Source: Actinomadura sp. DC4
GTDB lineage: Bacteria > Actinomycetota > Actinomycetes > Streptosporangiales > Streptosporangiaceae
Length of the DNA: 64,000 nt
Assembly: GCF_030406325.1 (NCBI RefSeq)
Contig: NZ_JAUEQY010000027.1
Coordinates: forward strand, 1-64,000
Reading direction: 5' to 3'
The notes under the pieces are model-generated. The model saw nothing but the letters and a program-made list of their open reading frames with translations, did no database searches and was not told the DNA's origin. Shown here one piece after another: positions 1-8,702 of the stretch. Position 1 is the stretch's first letter; every line of letters begins with the position of its first letter. The position numbers and the translations under genes were made by a program.

Positions 1-1
1 G

Positions 2-127
2 GACATCCGCGACTGGATCGCGGCCTGGAACACCGACCCCAGGCCCTACGTATGGACCAAGACCGCTGATGAGATCCTCGAACGCCTCGCCGGATATCTG
101 AACAGAATTCCCAACTCAGGACACTAG
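2..127 (+). CDS. IS630-like transposase, C-terminal end (cut by window edge)
   Basis: The first 41 codons form an open frame ending in TAG. They contain the segment DWIAAWNTDPRPYVWTKTAD followed by EILERLAGYL, which is characteristic of the C terminus of IS630-family DDE transposases. The catalytic residues would lie upstream of the window, so it cannot be judged whether the element is intact. No terminal inverted repeat was identified downstream before the ABC transporter gene. The right end of the element may lie between about 128 and 170. Confidence 0.75.
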   Translation, partial: DIRDWIAAWNTDPRPYVWTKTADEILERLAGYLNRIPNSGH

Positions 128-174
128 CGTTTCTCGACAGCCGCACGAGAACCGCATCCCCCGAGGTAACGGAC

Positions 175-1092
175 ATGATCAAGGCCGAGGGCCTGACGAA
201 ACGCTACGGCGACAAGACCGCCGTGGACGACCTGACGTTCACCGTCGAACCCGGCGTCGTGACCGGCTTCCTGGGCCCCAACGGCGCCGGGAAGTCGACC
301 ACGATGCGCATGATCCTCGGCCTCGACCGGCCCGCCGCCGGTTCGGTCACCGTGAACGGACGCGCGTACGCCGGGCTCCCCGCGCCGCTGCACGAGGTCG
401 GGGCGCTCCTGGAGGCCAAGGCCGTCCACACGGGCCGGACCGCCCGTGACCACCTGCTCGCCCTGGCCGCCACCACCGGCATCCCGCGCCGCCGGGTCGA
501 GGCGGTCATCGACCTCGTCGGCCTGCACGACGTGGCGCGCAAGCGGGCCGGCGGCTTCTCCCTCGGCATGGGGCAGCGGCTCGGGATCGCCTCCGCGCTG
601 CTGGGCGACCCCAAGACGCTGATCCTCGACGAGCCGGTCAACGGCCTGGACCCCGAGGGCATCCTCTGGATCCGCAACCTGCTCAAGGAGCTGGCCGCGG
701 AGGGGCGCACCGTCTTCGTCTCCTCGCACCTGATGAGCGAGATGGCGCTGACCGCCGAGCACCTCATCGTCATCGGGCGCGGCAGGCTGATCGCGGACAC
801 CTCGGTGACCGCGTTCATCGAGCGCGCCTCGGCCGGGCGGGTCAGAGTACGGTCGCCGCAGGCGGCGCGGCTCGTCGAGCTGCTCGCCGCCCCGGACGTG
901 ACCGTGGCGAGCGCCGGGGAGGGGACGCTGCTGGTCAGCGGCCTGCTCAGCGACAAGATCGGCCAGATCGCCTCCGACAACGGCATCACGCTGTTCGAGC
1001 TGGCCTCGCAGCAGGCCTCGCTCGAAGAGGCGTTCATGGAGCTGACCGGCGCCTCCGTCGAGTACCGCGCATCGGAAAGGCCCGCGGCATGA
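175..1092 (+). CDS. ABC transporter ATP-binding protein
   Basis: A 305-residue ATPase subunit of an ABC-2 type exporter. Walker A GPNGAGKST lies at residues 34-42. The signature is the variant SLGMGQRL near residue 125. Walker B LILDEP and a switch histidine (SSHLMSE) follow. The C-terminal extension after residue 215 is typical of drug, antibiotic or bacitracin-type exporter ATPases. The start follows a GAGG ribosome site. The stop overlaps the next start by 4 nt (ATGA), so it is translationally coupled to the permease. The substrate cannot be read from the sequence. The adjacent two-component system fits a stress- or drug-induced exporter. Confidence 0.92.
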   Translation: MIKAEGLTKRYGDKTAVDDLTFTVEPGVVTGFLGPNGAGKSTTMRMILGLDRPAAGSVTVNGRAYAGLPAPLHEVGALLEAKAVHTGRTARDHLLALAATTGIPRRRVEAVIDLVGLHDVARKRAGGFSLGMGQRLGIASALLGDPKTLILDEPVNGLDPEGILWIRNLLKELAAEGRTVFVSSHLMSEMALTAEHLIVIGRGRLIADTSVTAFIERASAGRVRVRSPQAARLVELLAAPDVTVASAGEGTLLVSGLLSDKIGQIASDNGITLFELASQQASLEEAFMELTGASVEYRASERPAA

Positions 1093-1883
1093 CCACCGCC
1101 ACCGTCACCCAGGCACGCGTCCTCAACTCTGAGTGGATCAAGCTCAGAACCCTGCACTCGACCTTCTGGTCGCTGCTCGCCGCGACCGCCGCCACGTTCG
1201 GTCTCGGGCTGCTGTTCAGCTGGGGTTTCGCCGGCCGGCTCGCCGACCCCAAGCGTCACATCGACGACGCCGCGAGCCTCGCGGTGATCGTGCCGCTCCG
1301 GTCGTACGCCGTCGCCCAGCTCGCCGTCGGCGTGCTCGGCGTCATGGTGATCACCGGGGAGTACTCCACCGGGACGATCCGCGCCACGCTCGCCTCCGTA
1401 CCCCGCCGGCTGCCCGTCCTGTGGGCCAAGGCCGCGGTCTTCGGCGCGGTCGTGCTGGTGCTCATGGAGGCCGTGTCCTTCGTGACCTTCTTCGGCGGCC
1501 AGGCGATCCTGTCGACGCGGCACGTCCAGGCCACGCTGTCCTCGCCGCAGGCGCTGCGGATCGTCATCGGGGTCGGCCTCTACCTCACCGTCGTGGGCCT
1601 GCTGGGCACGGCGCTCGGCACCATCATCCGCAGCACCGCGGGCGCCATCGCGGCGCTCTTCGGCATCCTGCTGGTGCTGCCGGGCATGGGCGAGGTCCTC
1701 GACCTGACCTCGTGGGGCCGGCACATCACGCCGTACCTGCCGAGCAACGCGGGCGGCGCCCTGCTCACCAACGAGCCCGACCCCGGCTCGCTCGGCCCGT
1801 GGACCGGCTTCGGGTACTTCGCCTCCTACACCGTGATCGCGATGGCGGTCGCGGCGTACCTCCTCAAACGCCGGGACGCCTGA
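1089..1883 (+). CDS. ABC-2 type transporter permease
   Basis: A 264-residue membrane protein with about six hydrophobic segments, the first near residues 23-45. It begins with the SEWIKLRTLHSTFW stretch seen in actinomycete ABC-2 permeases encoded next to bacitracin-type ATPases. It overlaps the ATPase gene by 4 nt and should form the membrane channel of that exporter. The substrate is unknown. The histidine kinase gene starts 5 nt downstream, so exporter and regulator are probably one transcript. Confidence 0.88.
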   Translation: MTTATVTQARVLNSEWIKLRTLHSTFWSLLAATAATFGLGLLFSWGFAGRLADPKRHIDDAASLAVIVPLRSYAVAQLAVGVLGVMVITGEYSTGTIRATLASVPRRLPVLWAKAAVFGAVVLVLMEAVSFVTFFGGQAILSTRHVQATLSSPQALRIVIGVGLYLTVVGLLGTALGTIIRSTAGAIAALFGILLVLPGMGEVLDLTSWGRHITPYLPSNAGGALLTNEPDPGSLGPWTGFGYFASYTVIAMAVAAYLLKRRDA

Positions 1884-1888
1884 GACCC

Positions 1889-3090
1889 ATGTCCGGTTCG
1901 CCCGTTCCCGGCCCCGGTGCTCTTCTCGCGCGCCGGGGTTCCGGGCTGCGTACGCTCGCGGCGCGGCATCCGGCCTCGGCCGACGCCGCGTCCGCCCTCG
2001 CGCTGCTGGCCTTCGGCGCGATCCACCTGCTCAAGGATCCGCCGCCGCACCCGCCGGCCGCCTGGACGCTGGAGGTCGCCATCTACGCGCCGCTGGCCTG
2101 GCGGCGGCGCGTCCCGTTCACCGCCTTCGCCGCGGTCGCCGGAGTGGCGTTCGTCCAGTGGCTCAGCGGAACTCTCCTCGCGACCGGGGACATCGCCCTG
2201 CTCATCGCGCTGTACTCGGTCGCCGCGCACTCCTCGCTGCGCCGCCTGTTCGTGGCCGCAAGCGTCATGGAGGCCGGCGTCGCGCTGGCCACCGTCCAGT
2301 GGGCGTCCGGGATGGCGGCCGCGCGGGCGTTCGTGCTGCTGTCCGGGATGTCCACGGCCGCCGCGGTCCTCGGCCTGAACCTGCGGACCCGCCGCGCCTA
2401 TCTCTCGTCGCTGGAGGACCGCGCGGCCCGGCTCGAACGCGAACGCGACCAGCAGGCCCGGATCGTCGTGGGGAGGAGCGGGCCAGGATCGCCCGCGACG
2501 TCCACGATATTGTCACGCACAGTCTCTCGGTCATGGTCGCGCTCACCGACGGCGCCGCGTACACGCTCCCGGCCTCGCCGGAACGCGCCGCCGACGCCGT
2601 CGGCAAGGCGTCGGACATCGGGCGCCAGGCGATCGCGGAGATGCAGCGTGTCCTGGACGTGCTGCGAGACGACGGCCCGGACCGGCGGCCCCAGCCCGGG
2701 CTGGGGCAGTTGGACACGCTGTTCACGGAGGTGCGCGCCGCGGGCCTGCCGGTGGAGTTCGCCGTGACGGGACGGCCGCCGGCCCTGACGTCCGGCGCCG
2801 AGCTCGCCGTCTACCGTGTCATCCAGGAGGCGCTCACCAACGTCCGCAAGCACACCGTTCCCGGCACCACGGCCCGGGTACGGCTCGGACACTCCGACGA
2901 GCGAGTCGAGATCGAGATCACCGACGACGGCCCCGCCGTGCTCGTCACCACCGCCGCCGAGCGCGCCGGGCACGGCCTCGCCGGCATGCGCGAACGCGTC
3001 GCGGTGTACGGCGGCCGGCTCGAGGCCGGGCCGCTGCCGGGCGGCGGCTGGCGCGTGTACGCCCGTCTCGAATCCGGAGGCACCCGGTGA
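1889..3090 (+). pseudogene. Sensor histidine kinase, frameshifted
   Basis: The N-terminal half (ATG at 1889) has about four to five hydrophobic segments and ends in a coiled stretch (LEDRAARLERERDQQAR). The catalytic half is in another frame: HisKA_3 box ERARIARDVHD with the phosphoacceptor His codon at 2503-2505, then a HATPase region with EALTNVRKH, ITDDG and GLAGMRERV. The frames join at the GGGG run at 2470-2473. One missing G there (or two extra bases) explains the break, because restoring it gives an uninterrupted NarL-type kinase of about 400 residues. It could be a sequencing error in a homopolymer or a real inactivation. The stop overlaps the response-regulator start, the usual coupled arrangement. 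Confidence 0.85.
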
Positions 3091-3746
3091 CCGGCGTCCT
3101 TCTCGTCGACGACCAGCCGCTGCTGCGCATGGGCTTCCGGCTCGTACTGGAGGCCCAGCCCGGCATGACGGTCGTCGGGGAGGCCGGCGAGGGCGCCGAG
3201 GCCGTGAGCCAGGTGGCCGCGCTCGCTCCGGACGTGGTGCTGATGGACGTACGGATGCCGGGCATGGACGGCATCGAGGCCACCGAGCTGATCACCCGCG
3301 ACCACCCGGCCTCGCGCGTGCTGATCCTGACGACGTTCGACCTGGACGAGTACGCGTTCGCCGCGCTCCACGCGGGCGCGGCCGGCTTCCTGCTCAAGAA
3401 CGTCCAGCCCGCCGAGCTGATCGCGGGCATCCGCACGGTCGCGGCCGGAGACGGCGTCGTCGCCCCGCGGCTCACCCGGCGGCTGATCGAGACGTTCACG
3501 CGACAGCACGGCGTACGGCCGGGCACGGCCGACGACGCACGCCTGGACCGCCTGACCGGCCGCGAGCGCGAGGTCCTGATCGAGATGGCCAAGGGCCACT
3601 CCAACGCGGAGATCGCGGCCACGCTCGGCCTGTCGGAGGCGACGGTGAAGACGCACGTCAGCCGCATCCTGCCCAAGCTCGGCCTCCGCGACCGTGTCCA
3701 GGCGGTCGTCCTCGCCTACCAGACCGGGCTGATCCGCCCGCTGTGA
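3087..3746 (+). CDS. NarL/LuxR-family response regulator
   Basis: A 219-residue regulator. The receiver domain (1-120) has the acidic pair D8-D9, phosphoacceptor D54 (VLMDVRMPG), a Thr in LILTT and a Lys in FLLKN. The LuxR-type HTH (about 150-212) contains LTGREREVLIEMAKG and EATVKTHVSRI. The GTG start overlaps the kinase stop. It is the cognate regulator of the upstream kinase and probably controls the ABC exporter. If the kinase is truly broken, the regulator may rely on other phosphodonors. Confidence 0.93.
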   Translation: MTGVLLVDDQPLLRMGFRLVLEAQPGMTVVGEAGEGAEAVSQVAALAPDVVLMDVRMPGMDGIEATELITRDHPASRVLILTTFDLDEYAFAALHAGAAGFLLKNVQPAELIAGIRTVAAGDGVVAPRLTRRLIETFTRQHGVRPGTADDARLDRLTGREREVLIEMAKGHSNAEIAATLGLSEATVKTHVSRILPKLGLRDRVQAVVLAYQTGLIRPL

Positions 3747-3794
3747 CGTGAGAATCCACGTAAGCGGATCCAGGCCCGAAAGCGTGTACGGGTT

Positions 3795-4286
3795 GTGAAG
3801 CAGCGGGAGTTCCAGGAGTTCTACGAGTCCAGCCGGGACGCGTGCCTGCGGGCGGTGGTCGCGGGGGTCGGTGACCGGCAACTGGCCGAGGATCTGGTCG
3901 CCGAGGCGTTCACCCGGGCGTGGGTGGCGTGGCACAGCGTCCGGCGTCATCCCGCGCCGTCCGCGTGGATCGTGCGGACGGCGCTCAACACCAGGGTCTC
4001 CTGGTGGCGCCGGCGACGGCGGGAGGTCGCGCTGGACGACGGCCACGACGTCGCCGCGGCCGGCGGCGACCCCGATCTGGATCCCGCGCTGCTCACCGCG
4101 CTGCGCCGGCTGCCGCAGCGGCAGCGGGAGGTGATCGTGTACCGGGTCTTCCTGGACCTGGACACCCAGACCACAGCGAAGGTGCTGGGTATCGCCCCGG
4201 GCACCGTCACCGCCCACCTGTCGCGGGCCGTCACGACGCTGCGCGCCCATCTCATCACCGTCGACACCCCGGAGGCCGGGTCATGA
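3795..4286 (+). CDS. ECF-type RNA polymerase sigma factor (SigE-like)
   Basis: A 163-residue sigma-70 family protein. Region 2 (about 10-75) has AEDLVAEAFTRAWVAW and a WIVRTALN segment. Region 4 (about 100-155) has LPQRQREVIVYRVFLDL and the helix-turn-helix APGTVTAHLSRAVTTLR. The GTG start at 3795 is the first in-frame start that keeps all of region 2, and its ribosome site is weak. The gene overlaps the next start by 4 nt (ATGA), typical for a sigma factor and its membrane partner. Confidence 0.88.
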   Translation: MKQREFQEFYESSRDACLRAVVAGVGDRQLAEDLVAEAFTRAWVAWHSVRRHPAPSAWIVRTALNTRVSWWRRRRREVALDDGHDVAAAGGDPDLDPALLTALRRLPQRQREVIVYRVFLDLDTQTTAKVLGIAPGTVTAHLSRAVTTLRAHLITVDTPEAGS

Positions 4287-4960
4287 ACACACACGAGACA
4301 GAAGTAGCGTCCGCGCTGAAGGACTCCCTGGAGGACGTCACGATGCACACGCCGGTCAACGAGATCGTCGGCGCGGGCCGGGCGCGCCGCCGCAGGCGCC
4401 ACCTCACCTTCGCGGCCACGGGCGTCGTGGCGGTCACCGGCGTCGCGCTCGGCGTGCCCGCCCTCAGCCACCCCTCGACCGCCCCGCCCGGACCCGGGGT
4501 GAGCGCGGGCGGAGTTCACATCCGTACGGCCGCGTTCTCCCTGGACACCCAGGCCGACGGCACGCTGCGGGTGACCTGGGACAAGGAGAAGTACTTCGCC
4601 GACCACGCGGGACTGCAGCGCGCCCTGCGCGCGGCGGGCTTCCCCGTCCTGGTCAAGGACGGCGTCTTCTGCCGGGGACCCCAGGACGACGGCTACCTGA
4701 GCCCGAGCGGCAGCGGTCACGGAGTCGAGCGCGTCGTGCACGGCGAGCGCCAGGGTGACGGCAGGGTCAACCTCGTCTTCGACCCCGCCGCCATGCCCCG
4801 CGGCAAGCAACTGTTCATCGGCTACCTGTCCCCGGCCCAGCTCGCCGCCGTCAACGGCAACCCCGGCTCCGTCGAACGCCTCGTGCCGGTCTCCGGGGCG
4901 CTGACGTGCGACACCCAGGCGCCGCCGCCCCACATCCGGGGTGAGGGCAAGGGCGACTGA
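4283..4960 (+). CDS. Membrane-anchored sigma-factor partner (putative)
   Basis: A 225-residue protein with a short cytosolic N terminus (about 40 residues, with VNEIVGAGRARRRRRH), one membrane segment near residues 45-62 and an extracellular domain. Position and topology resemble partner proteins of SigE-type ECF sigma factors in actinomycetes. No zinc-binding anti-sigma motif (HxxxCxxC) is visible, so an anti-sigma role is inferred from context only. Two cysteines in the outer domain (FCRGP and LTCDT) could form a disulfide. The start overlaps the sigma-factor stop. Confidence 0.7.
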   Translation: MNTHETEVASALKDSLEDVTMHTPVNEIVGAGRARRRRRHLTFAATGVVAVTGVALGVPALSHPSTAPPGPGVSAGGVHIRTAAFSLDTQADGTLRVTWDKEKYFADHAGLQRALRAAGFPVLVKDGVFCRGPQDDGYLSPSGSGHGVERVVHGERQGDGRVNLVFDPAAMPRGKQLFIGYLSPAQLAAVNGNPGSVERLVPVSGALTCDTQAPPPHIRGEGKGD

Positions 4961-5033
4961 ACGGCCACGGCACGGCGATCCGGCCGGCGGCGGGGCGAAA
5001 ACCCGTCCGCCGGCCGGACGTCGTTGCGCCAGA

Positions 5034-6851
5034 ATGACTCCTGTGGACAAATCAGAATCAGGCGGCGGCAAAGCGTCTTTAGGGGCCGGCTGTAATCGCT
5101 TGGTGCTGTTGGCGTACCTGGTCTTATGGGACCTCGAACCGGCGCATCGGATCGAGCGGGCACTGCGCGTCGTCCGGCGTCGTGCCACCTGGGAGCAGGG
5201 GGACGGCCTCCGGCGGCGCGTGCTGAGACGCTGCGTCCGCACGAAGCACGGCGGCGAGTACCGGCCGCGCGGCTGGCCGGCGATGCGTCCGGCCGACGCC
5301 ACGCTCGACGCCGGAATGGCCGAGGCGATCAGGCGGCTGTCCCGCGAGGAGCGCGTCGCGTACGTCCTGCAGCGGGTCGAGGGCCTGACCCTCGATGAGA
5401 CGGTGGCGGAGCTGCGGCGCCTGCGGGTTCCCGAGTCCGGCGCCGTCGCCCGCCGGGCGGTCCGCTCCGTCGACTCCGTCGCGGAGCCGGACGCGCAGCG
5501 TACGGTGATCCTCGCCCTGGACCTGGAGACGGTCGCCCTGTCCCCGCGCTGGCCGTCGCGCCCGTCCCGCGGCCGGTGGGCGGTCGTGCTCGCGGGCGTG
5601 CTGGCGATGGCCGTGGCCGCGGCGGGCGTGGTGCTGTGGCTGCCGGAGGACCGGGCCCGGCTGCGCGTGAACACCCGCGTCGACGATGACGCCGTCGACC
5701 TCGACGAGTGGCCGGCCCGCGGGGATCGCGTGCACGACGGCGCGCTGCTCGGCCGCGCGCGCGACGCGTGGGAGGGCGTGCCGTACCGCCCCGGCGAGGA
5801 CGGGAGCCGGTACGGCTCGGTCACGCTGTACGGCCTCGGCGAGGTGCCCCACCCCCGGCCGGGACCGGGCACGCTCGTCGTGCTGTTCGCCGGCACCGTC
5901 GGGCCGGCCCGTACGGTGCTGCTCAGCGACGGCGGGCTCTTCGCGCTGTACTCCGAGGGCACTCGCGTCGGCAGGTCCCTGACCGTCGAGACCGCCCCGC
6001 TGGTGCCCGCGGGCCCGCTCGCCGTCGGCCCGCCGGAATTCGACCAGGGGACGCGGCAGGCGTACCTGCTTCCCCCCGGCACCCGGCACGCGGAGATCGC
6101 GACCCTCGCGGACACGCGGCCCGCGTGGCGGTCCGTGACGACGCGGGACGGGGTGGTCATCGTGCCGAACGTCCGTGGTTCTTCCGGCTGCCGCCGGACG
6201 CTGTTCCGCGTGTCCCGGCCGACGGTCTCCGGCGGCGCCGACTTCACCAGCGTCTACGCCGGCCTGGAGAACCCGGTGACGACCACGCGGATCGTGTGGC
6301 AGGCGCCGGGCGCCGAGACCGCTGCTCTTGACACCCGCCTGGCCCGCGACGTGATCTGCGAGGACGAGTACTTCTCCGCGCTCCACACGAGATCCGTCGC
6401 GCAGGTGGACGCGAAGACCTTCTGGCACGGCGCGCTTCCCGAGGGGCGCCATCGCGGCGCCTTCGTCAGCCTCGTCCTCACCTACGGCGCGGGGCAGCCC
6501 GACCCGCCGAAGAACCTGCCGGTCGAGAGCGAGGAGGGCCAGACCGTCTTCGTCGACCAGCCGCCGGACGCGCCTGGAACGGTGACGACCGAGGAGAGCG
6601 AGACCGACGAGAGCGGCGGGGACGCCGCGTACGCGACCGCCTCGTGGCACGGCGCGTCCGGCCGCTGGTACATGATCGCCGGCGGCGCGCCCGCCATCGC
6701 CCGCATGTGGACCTGGGGCAGGCGGAACGAGAAGGCGAACGGCCGGACCCTGATCGTCCGCGGCCCGATGAGCCACGCCACGGAGGAGCCGGAGTGGGAC
6801 CTACGCGTCGACGCCGTGACCGCGTCCGGCGAGCCGGGAAGCCTCCAGTGA
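5034..6851 (+). CDS. Large membrane protein with sigma-region-4-like N terminus
   Basis: About 605 residues from the ATG at 5034. The cytosolic N-terminal part contains AEAIRRLSREERVAYVLQRV and EGLTLDETVAEL, which looks like degenerate sigma-70 region 4. A single strong membrane segment follows (about residues 180-203), then a long extracellular part of roughly 400 residues ending near TASGEPGSLQ. The topology recalls fused sigma/anti-sigma or sigma-like sensor proteins, but no region 2 is recognisable. The extracellular part matches no family I can name. The sigma and partner genes just upstream suggest a shared signalling role. Confidence 0.7.
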   Translation: MTPVDKSESGGGKASLGAGCNRLVLLAYLVLWDLEPAHRIERALRVVRRRATWEQGDGLRRRVLRRCVRTKHGGEYRPRGWPAMRPADATLDAGMAEAIRRLSREERVAYVLQRVEGLTLDETVAELRRLRVPESGAVARRAVRSVDSVAEPDAQRTVILALDLETVALSPRWPSRPSRGRWAVVLAGVLAMAVAAAGVVLWLPEDRARLRVNTRVDDDAVDLDEWPARGDRVHDGALLGRARDAWEGVPYRPGEDGSRYGSVTLYGLGEVPHPRPGPGTLVVLFAGTVGPARTVLLSDGGLFALYSEGTRVGRSLTVETAPLVPAGPLAVGPPEFDQGTRQAYLLPPGTRHAEIATLADTRPAWRSVTTRDGVVIVPNVRGSSGCRRTLFRVSRPTVSGGADFTSVYAGLENPVTTTRIVWQAPGAETAALDTRLARDVICEDEYFSALHTRSVAQVDAKTFWHGALPEGRHRGAFVSLVLTYGAGQPDPPKNLPVESEEGQTVFVDQPPDAPGTVTTEESETDESGGDAAYATASWHGASGRWYMIAGGAPAIARMWTWGRRNEKANGRTLIVRGPMSHATEEPEWDLRVDAVTASGEPGSLQ

Positions 6852-7140
6852 GACGTCCCCAGAGGGCGGCGATGGGCGCCAGGACCTGGTCGGCGAAGTC
6901 GGCGAACGCGGCGGTCGGCTCGCCCACCGGCACCCGGGGCGGATGACCAGCACGAGCGAGACGCCCATCGCGCAGCTCCGCGGCGCGGCCTCGGCGATGA
7001 GCGTGACCTCGCCGGGGTCGCGCCGGGCCTCGGGCGCCGCGCGGCGGCACTCGGCGAAGAGCGGGGCCGGGTCGGCGACGGCCGGGCGGAACCCGTCCGC
7101 CGGCCGGCCGTGCGGCGGGCCGCCGCCACGCTGTGGCCGC
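6852..7140 (-). pseudogene. Possible decayed gene remnant in a 326-nt gap
   Basis: The stretch between the convergent neighbours has no intact gene. The minus strand reads GEVTLIAEAAPRSCAMGVSL followed by VLVIRP, then shifts frame near 6935-6942 into VPVGEPTAAFADFADQVLA. The joined reading looks like the end of a substrate-binding, LysR-like domain, and the 5' part is missing. It is a weak call based on amino-acid flavour and one frameshift. Confidence 0.3.
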
Positions 7141-7177
7141 CCATGACCAGCGGGGTCGGGAGACGGCAGGCCGGCCC

Positions 7178-8683
7178 TCATGCGGCGTCGTTCCGTCCGC
7201 CGAGGGAGCCGGCGAGCAGGCCGCCGAGGCGGTCGGCGACCGCGATCGTCGTCAGGTGGGTGTTCGCGCGGGGGATCAGCGGCATCAGCGAGGCGTCGGC
7301 GACATAGACGTTCGCCAGGCCGTGCACCCGCCCACGCTCGTCCGCCACGGACAGCGGGTCCGCCTCCGGGCCCATGGCGCAGGTCCCGACCGGGTGCCAG
7401 TAGCCGCTCGCGTCGGCGAGCACGGCCGAGTGCGCCCGCCGCCCGTCCCCCCACGGCGTCAGCCCGGCGAGCCCGGCCAGCGAGGCGGACCCGGCGAACT
7501 CGTGGGCCAGGTCGATGGCCTCCAGGACCACGCGCTCGTCGTGGCCGGCCGGGTCGGTGAAGAATCCGTGGTCGATCCGCGGCGGTGCCATCGGGTCCAG
7601 GGAGGCGGCCCGTACGGCGCCGCGCGAGCGGGGCGCCATCACGTACACGTGGAGCGAGGCCGACATCGGCCCGGTGTAGCGGCCCCGCGCGTCGAGGGCC
7701 GGGCCGGCCGCGGGCACCATGTGGACGTCCCAGTACTCGTCGGAGGCCAGGCTGGAGCGCGCCTTGACCAGGGTCTGGGCGAAGTAGGACTCCGCCGCGT
7801 CCGGCATCGCCGCGGCCAGGCCCGGCAGCGGGTCCAGCACCAGCGCGAGCGAGCCGTGGTCGATGAGGTTCGCCCCGACTCCGGGGAGCGGCTGCGTCAC
7901 CGGGGCGCCCAGGTCGCGCAGCGCCCGCTCGGGCCCGACGCCGCTGCGCATCAGCAGCGGCGGGTTGCCGTACGTCCCGCAGCACAGCGCGATGACGTCG
8001 GCGCTCAGCCGCCGCTCGCCGCCGTCCCCGACGGTGACCAGGCCGGTCGCCCGGTCGCCGGCGAACTCCAGCCGCGCGGCGTGGGAGTCGGCGATCACCT
8101 GGAGGTTCGGGCGGTCGCGGGCCGGATCGAGGTAGGCGAACCCCGCGTGCCAGCGGACGGAGCCGACCGCGTTGAGCGGCACCCAGCCGGCGCCCTCGTG
8201 GCCGGTCTCGTCGTTGACGTCCTCGAGGAAGGGCAGGCCGAGCCGGCCGGCGGTCTCGACGACCGCCTCGTGCCAGGGCGTGCGGTCGTGCGCCTCCGCC
8301 GGCCGTACGCGCAGCGTCCTCATCGCGTCGTGCAGGTGGGGGCGCAGCGTCCGGTCGTTCAGGGTGCCGCGGGAGTACGGCGACCACGCGTCGTAGTCCG
8401 GCGGCGCGCCCAGCGTCGCCCAGCAGCCGTTGTGCGCCGAGGACCCGCCGATCACGCGGGCGCGGGCGCAGCAGGGTTCGCCGGCGTCCCAGTCGTGCCC
8501 GCGCGCCGGCACACGCGCGTCGAGCAGTTCCGCAGGCCAGCGCCGGACGTCGAAGCGCCCGTAGTCCGGTCCAGCCTCGACCAGGCCGACACTGGTGCGC
8601 TCGTCCTCGCTGAGCCGGTTGGCCAGGACGCATCCCGCCGCACCGCCGCCGACGATGAGCACGTTGAAGTGCGTGGTTCGCAA
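7178..8683 (-). CDS. GMC-family FAD-dependent oxidoreductase
   Basis: A 501-residue flavoenzyme of the glucose-methanol-choline family. The FAD-binding Rossmann motif VGGGAAGCVLANRLSE begins near residue 9. The GMC signature region contains RVIGGSSAHNG. The C terminus has the catalytic histidine in WHPVGTC and the second active-site segment PRANTHLTTIAVADR. The TTG start at 8683 is chosen because a GGGAG ribosome site sits just upstream and it leaves 19 nt after the preceding gene. Other starts would overlap that gene. It is last in the four-gene minus operon and probably oxidises an alcohol of the cyclitol or sugar intermediate. Confidence 0.85.
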   Translation of the reverse strand: MRTTHFNVLIVGGGAAGCVLANRLSEDERTSVGLVEAGPDYGRFDVRRWPAELLDARVPARGHDWDAGEPCCARARVIGGSSAHNGCWATLGAPPDYDAWSPYSRGTLNDRTLRPHLHDAMRTLRVRPAEAHDRTPWHEAVVETAGRLGLPFLEDVNDETGHEGAGWVPLNAVGSVRWHAGFAYLDPARDRPNLQVIADSHAARLEFAGDRATGLVTVGDGGERRLSADVIALCCGTYGNPPLLMRSGVGPERALRDLGAPVTQPLPGVGANLIDHGSLALVLDPLPGLAAAMPDAAESYFAQTLVKARSSLASDEYWDVHMVPAAGPALDARGRYTGPMSASLHVYVMAPRSRGAVRAASLDPMAPPRIDHGFFTDPAGHDERVVLEAIDLAHEFAGSASLAGLAGLTPWGDGRRAHSAVLADASGYWHPVGTCAMGPEADPLSVADERGRVHGLANVYVADASLMPLIPRANTHLTTIAVADRLGGLLAGSLGGRNDAA

Positions 8684-8702
8684 GAATGTTCTCCCAGGGA
8701 GG

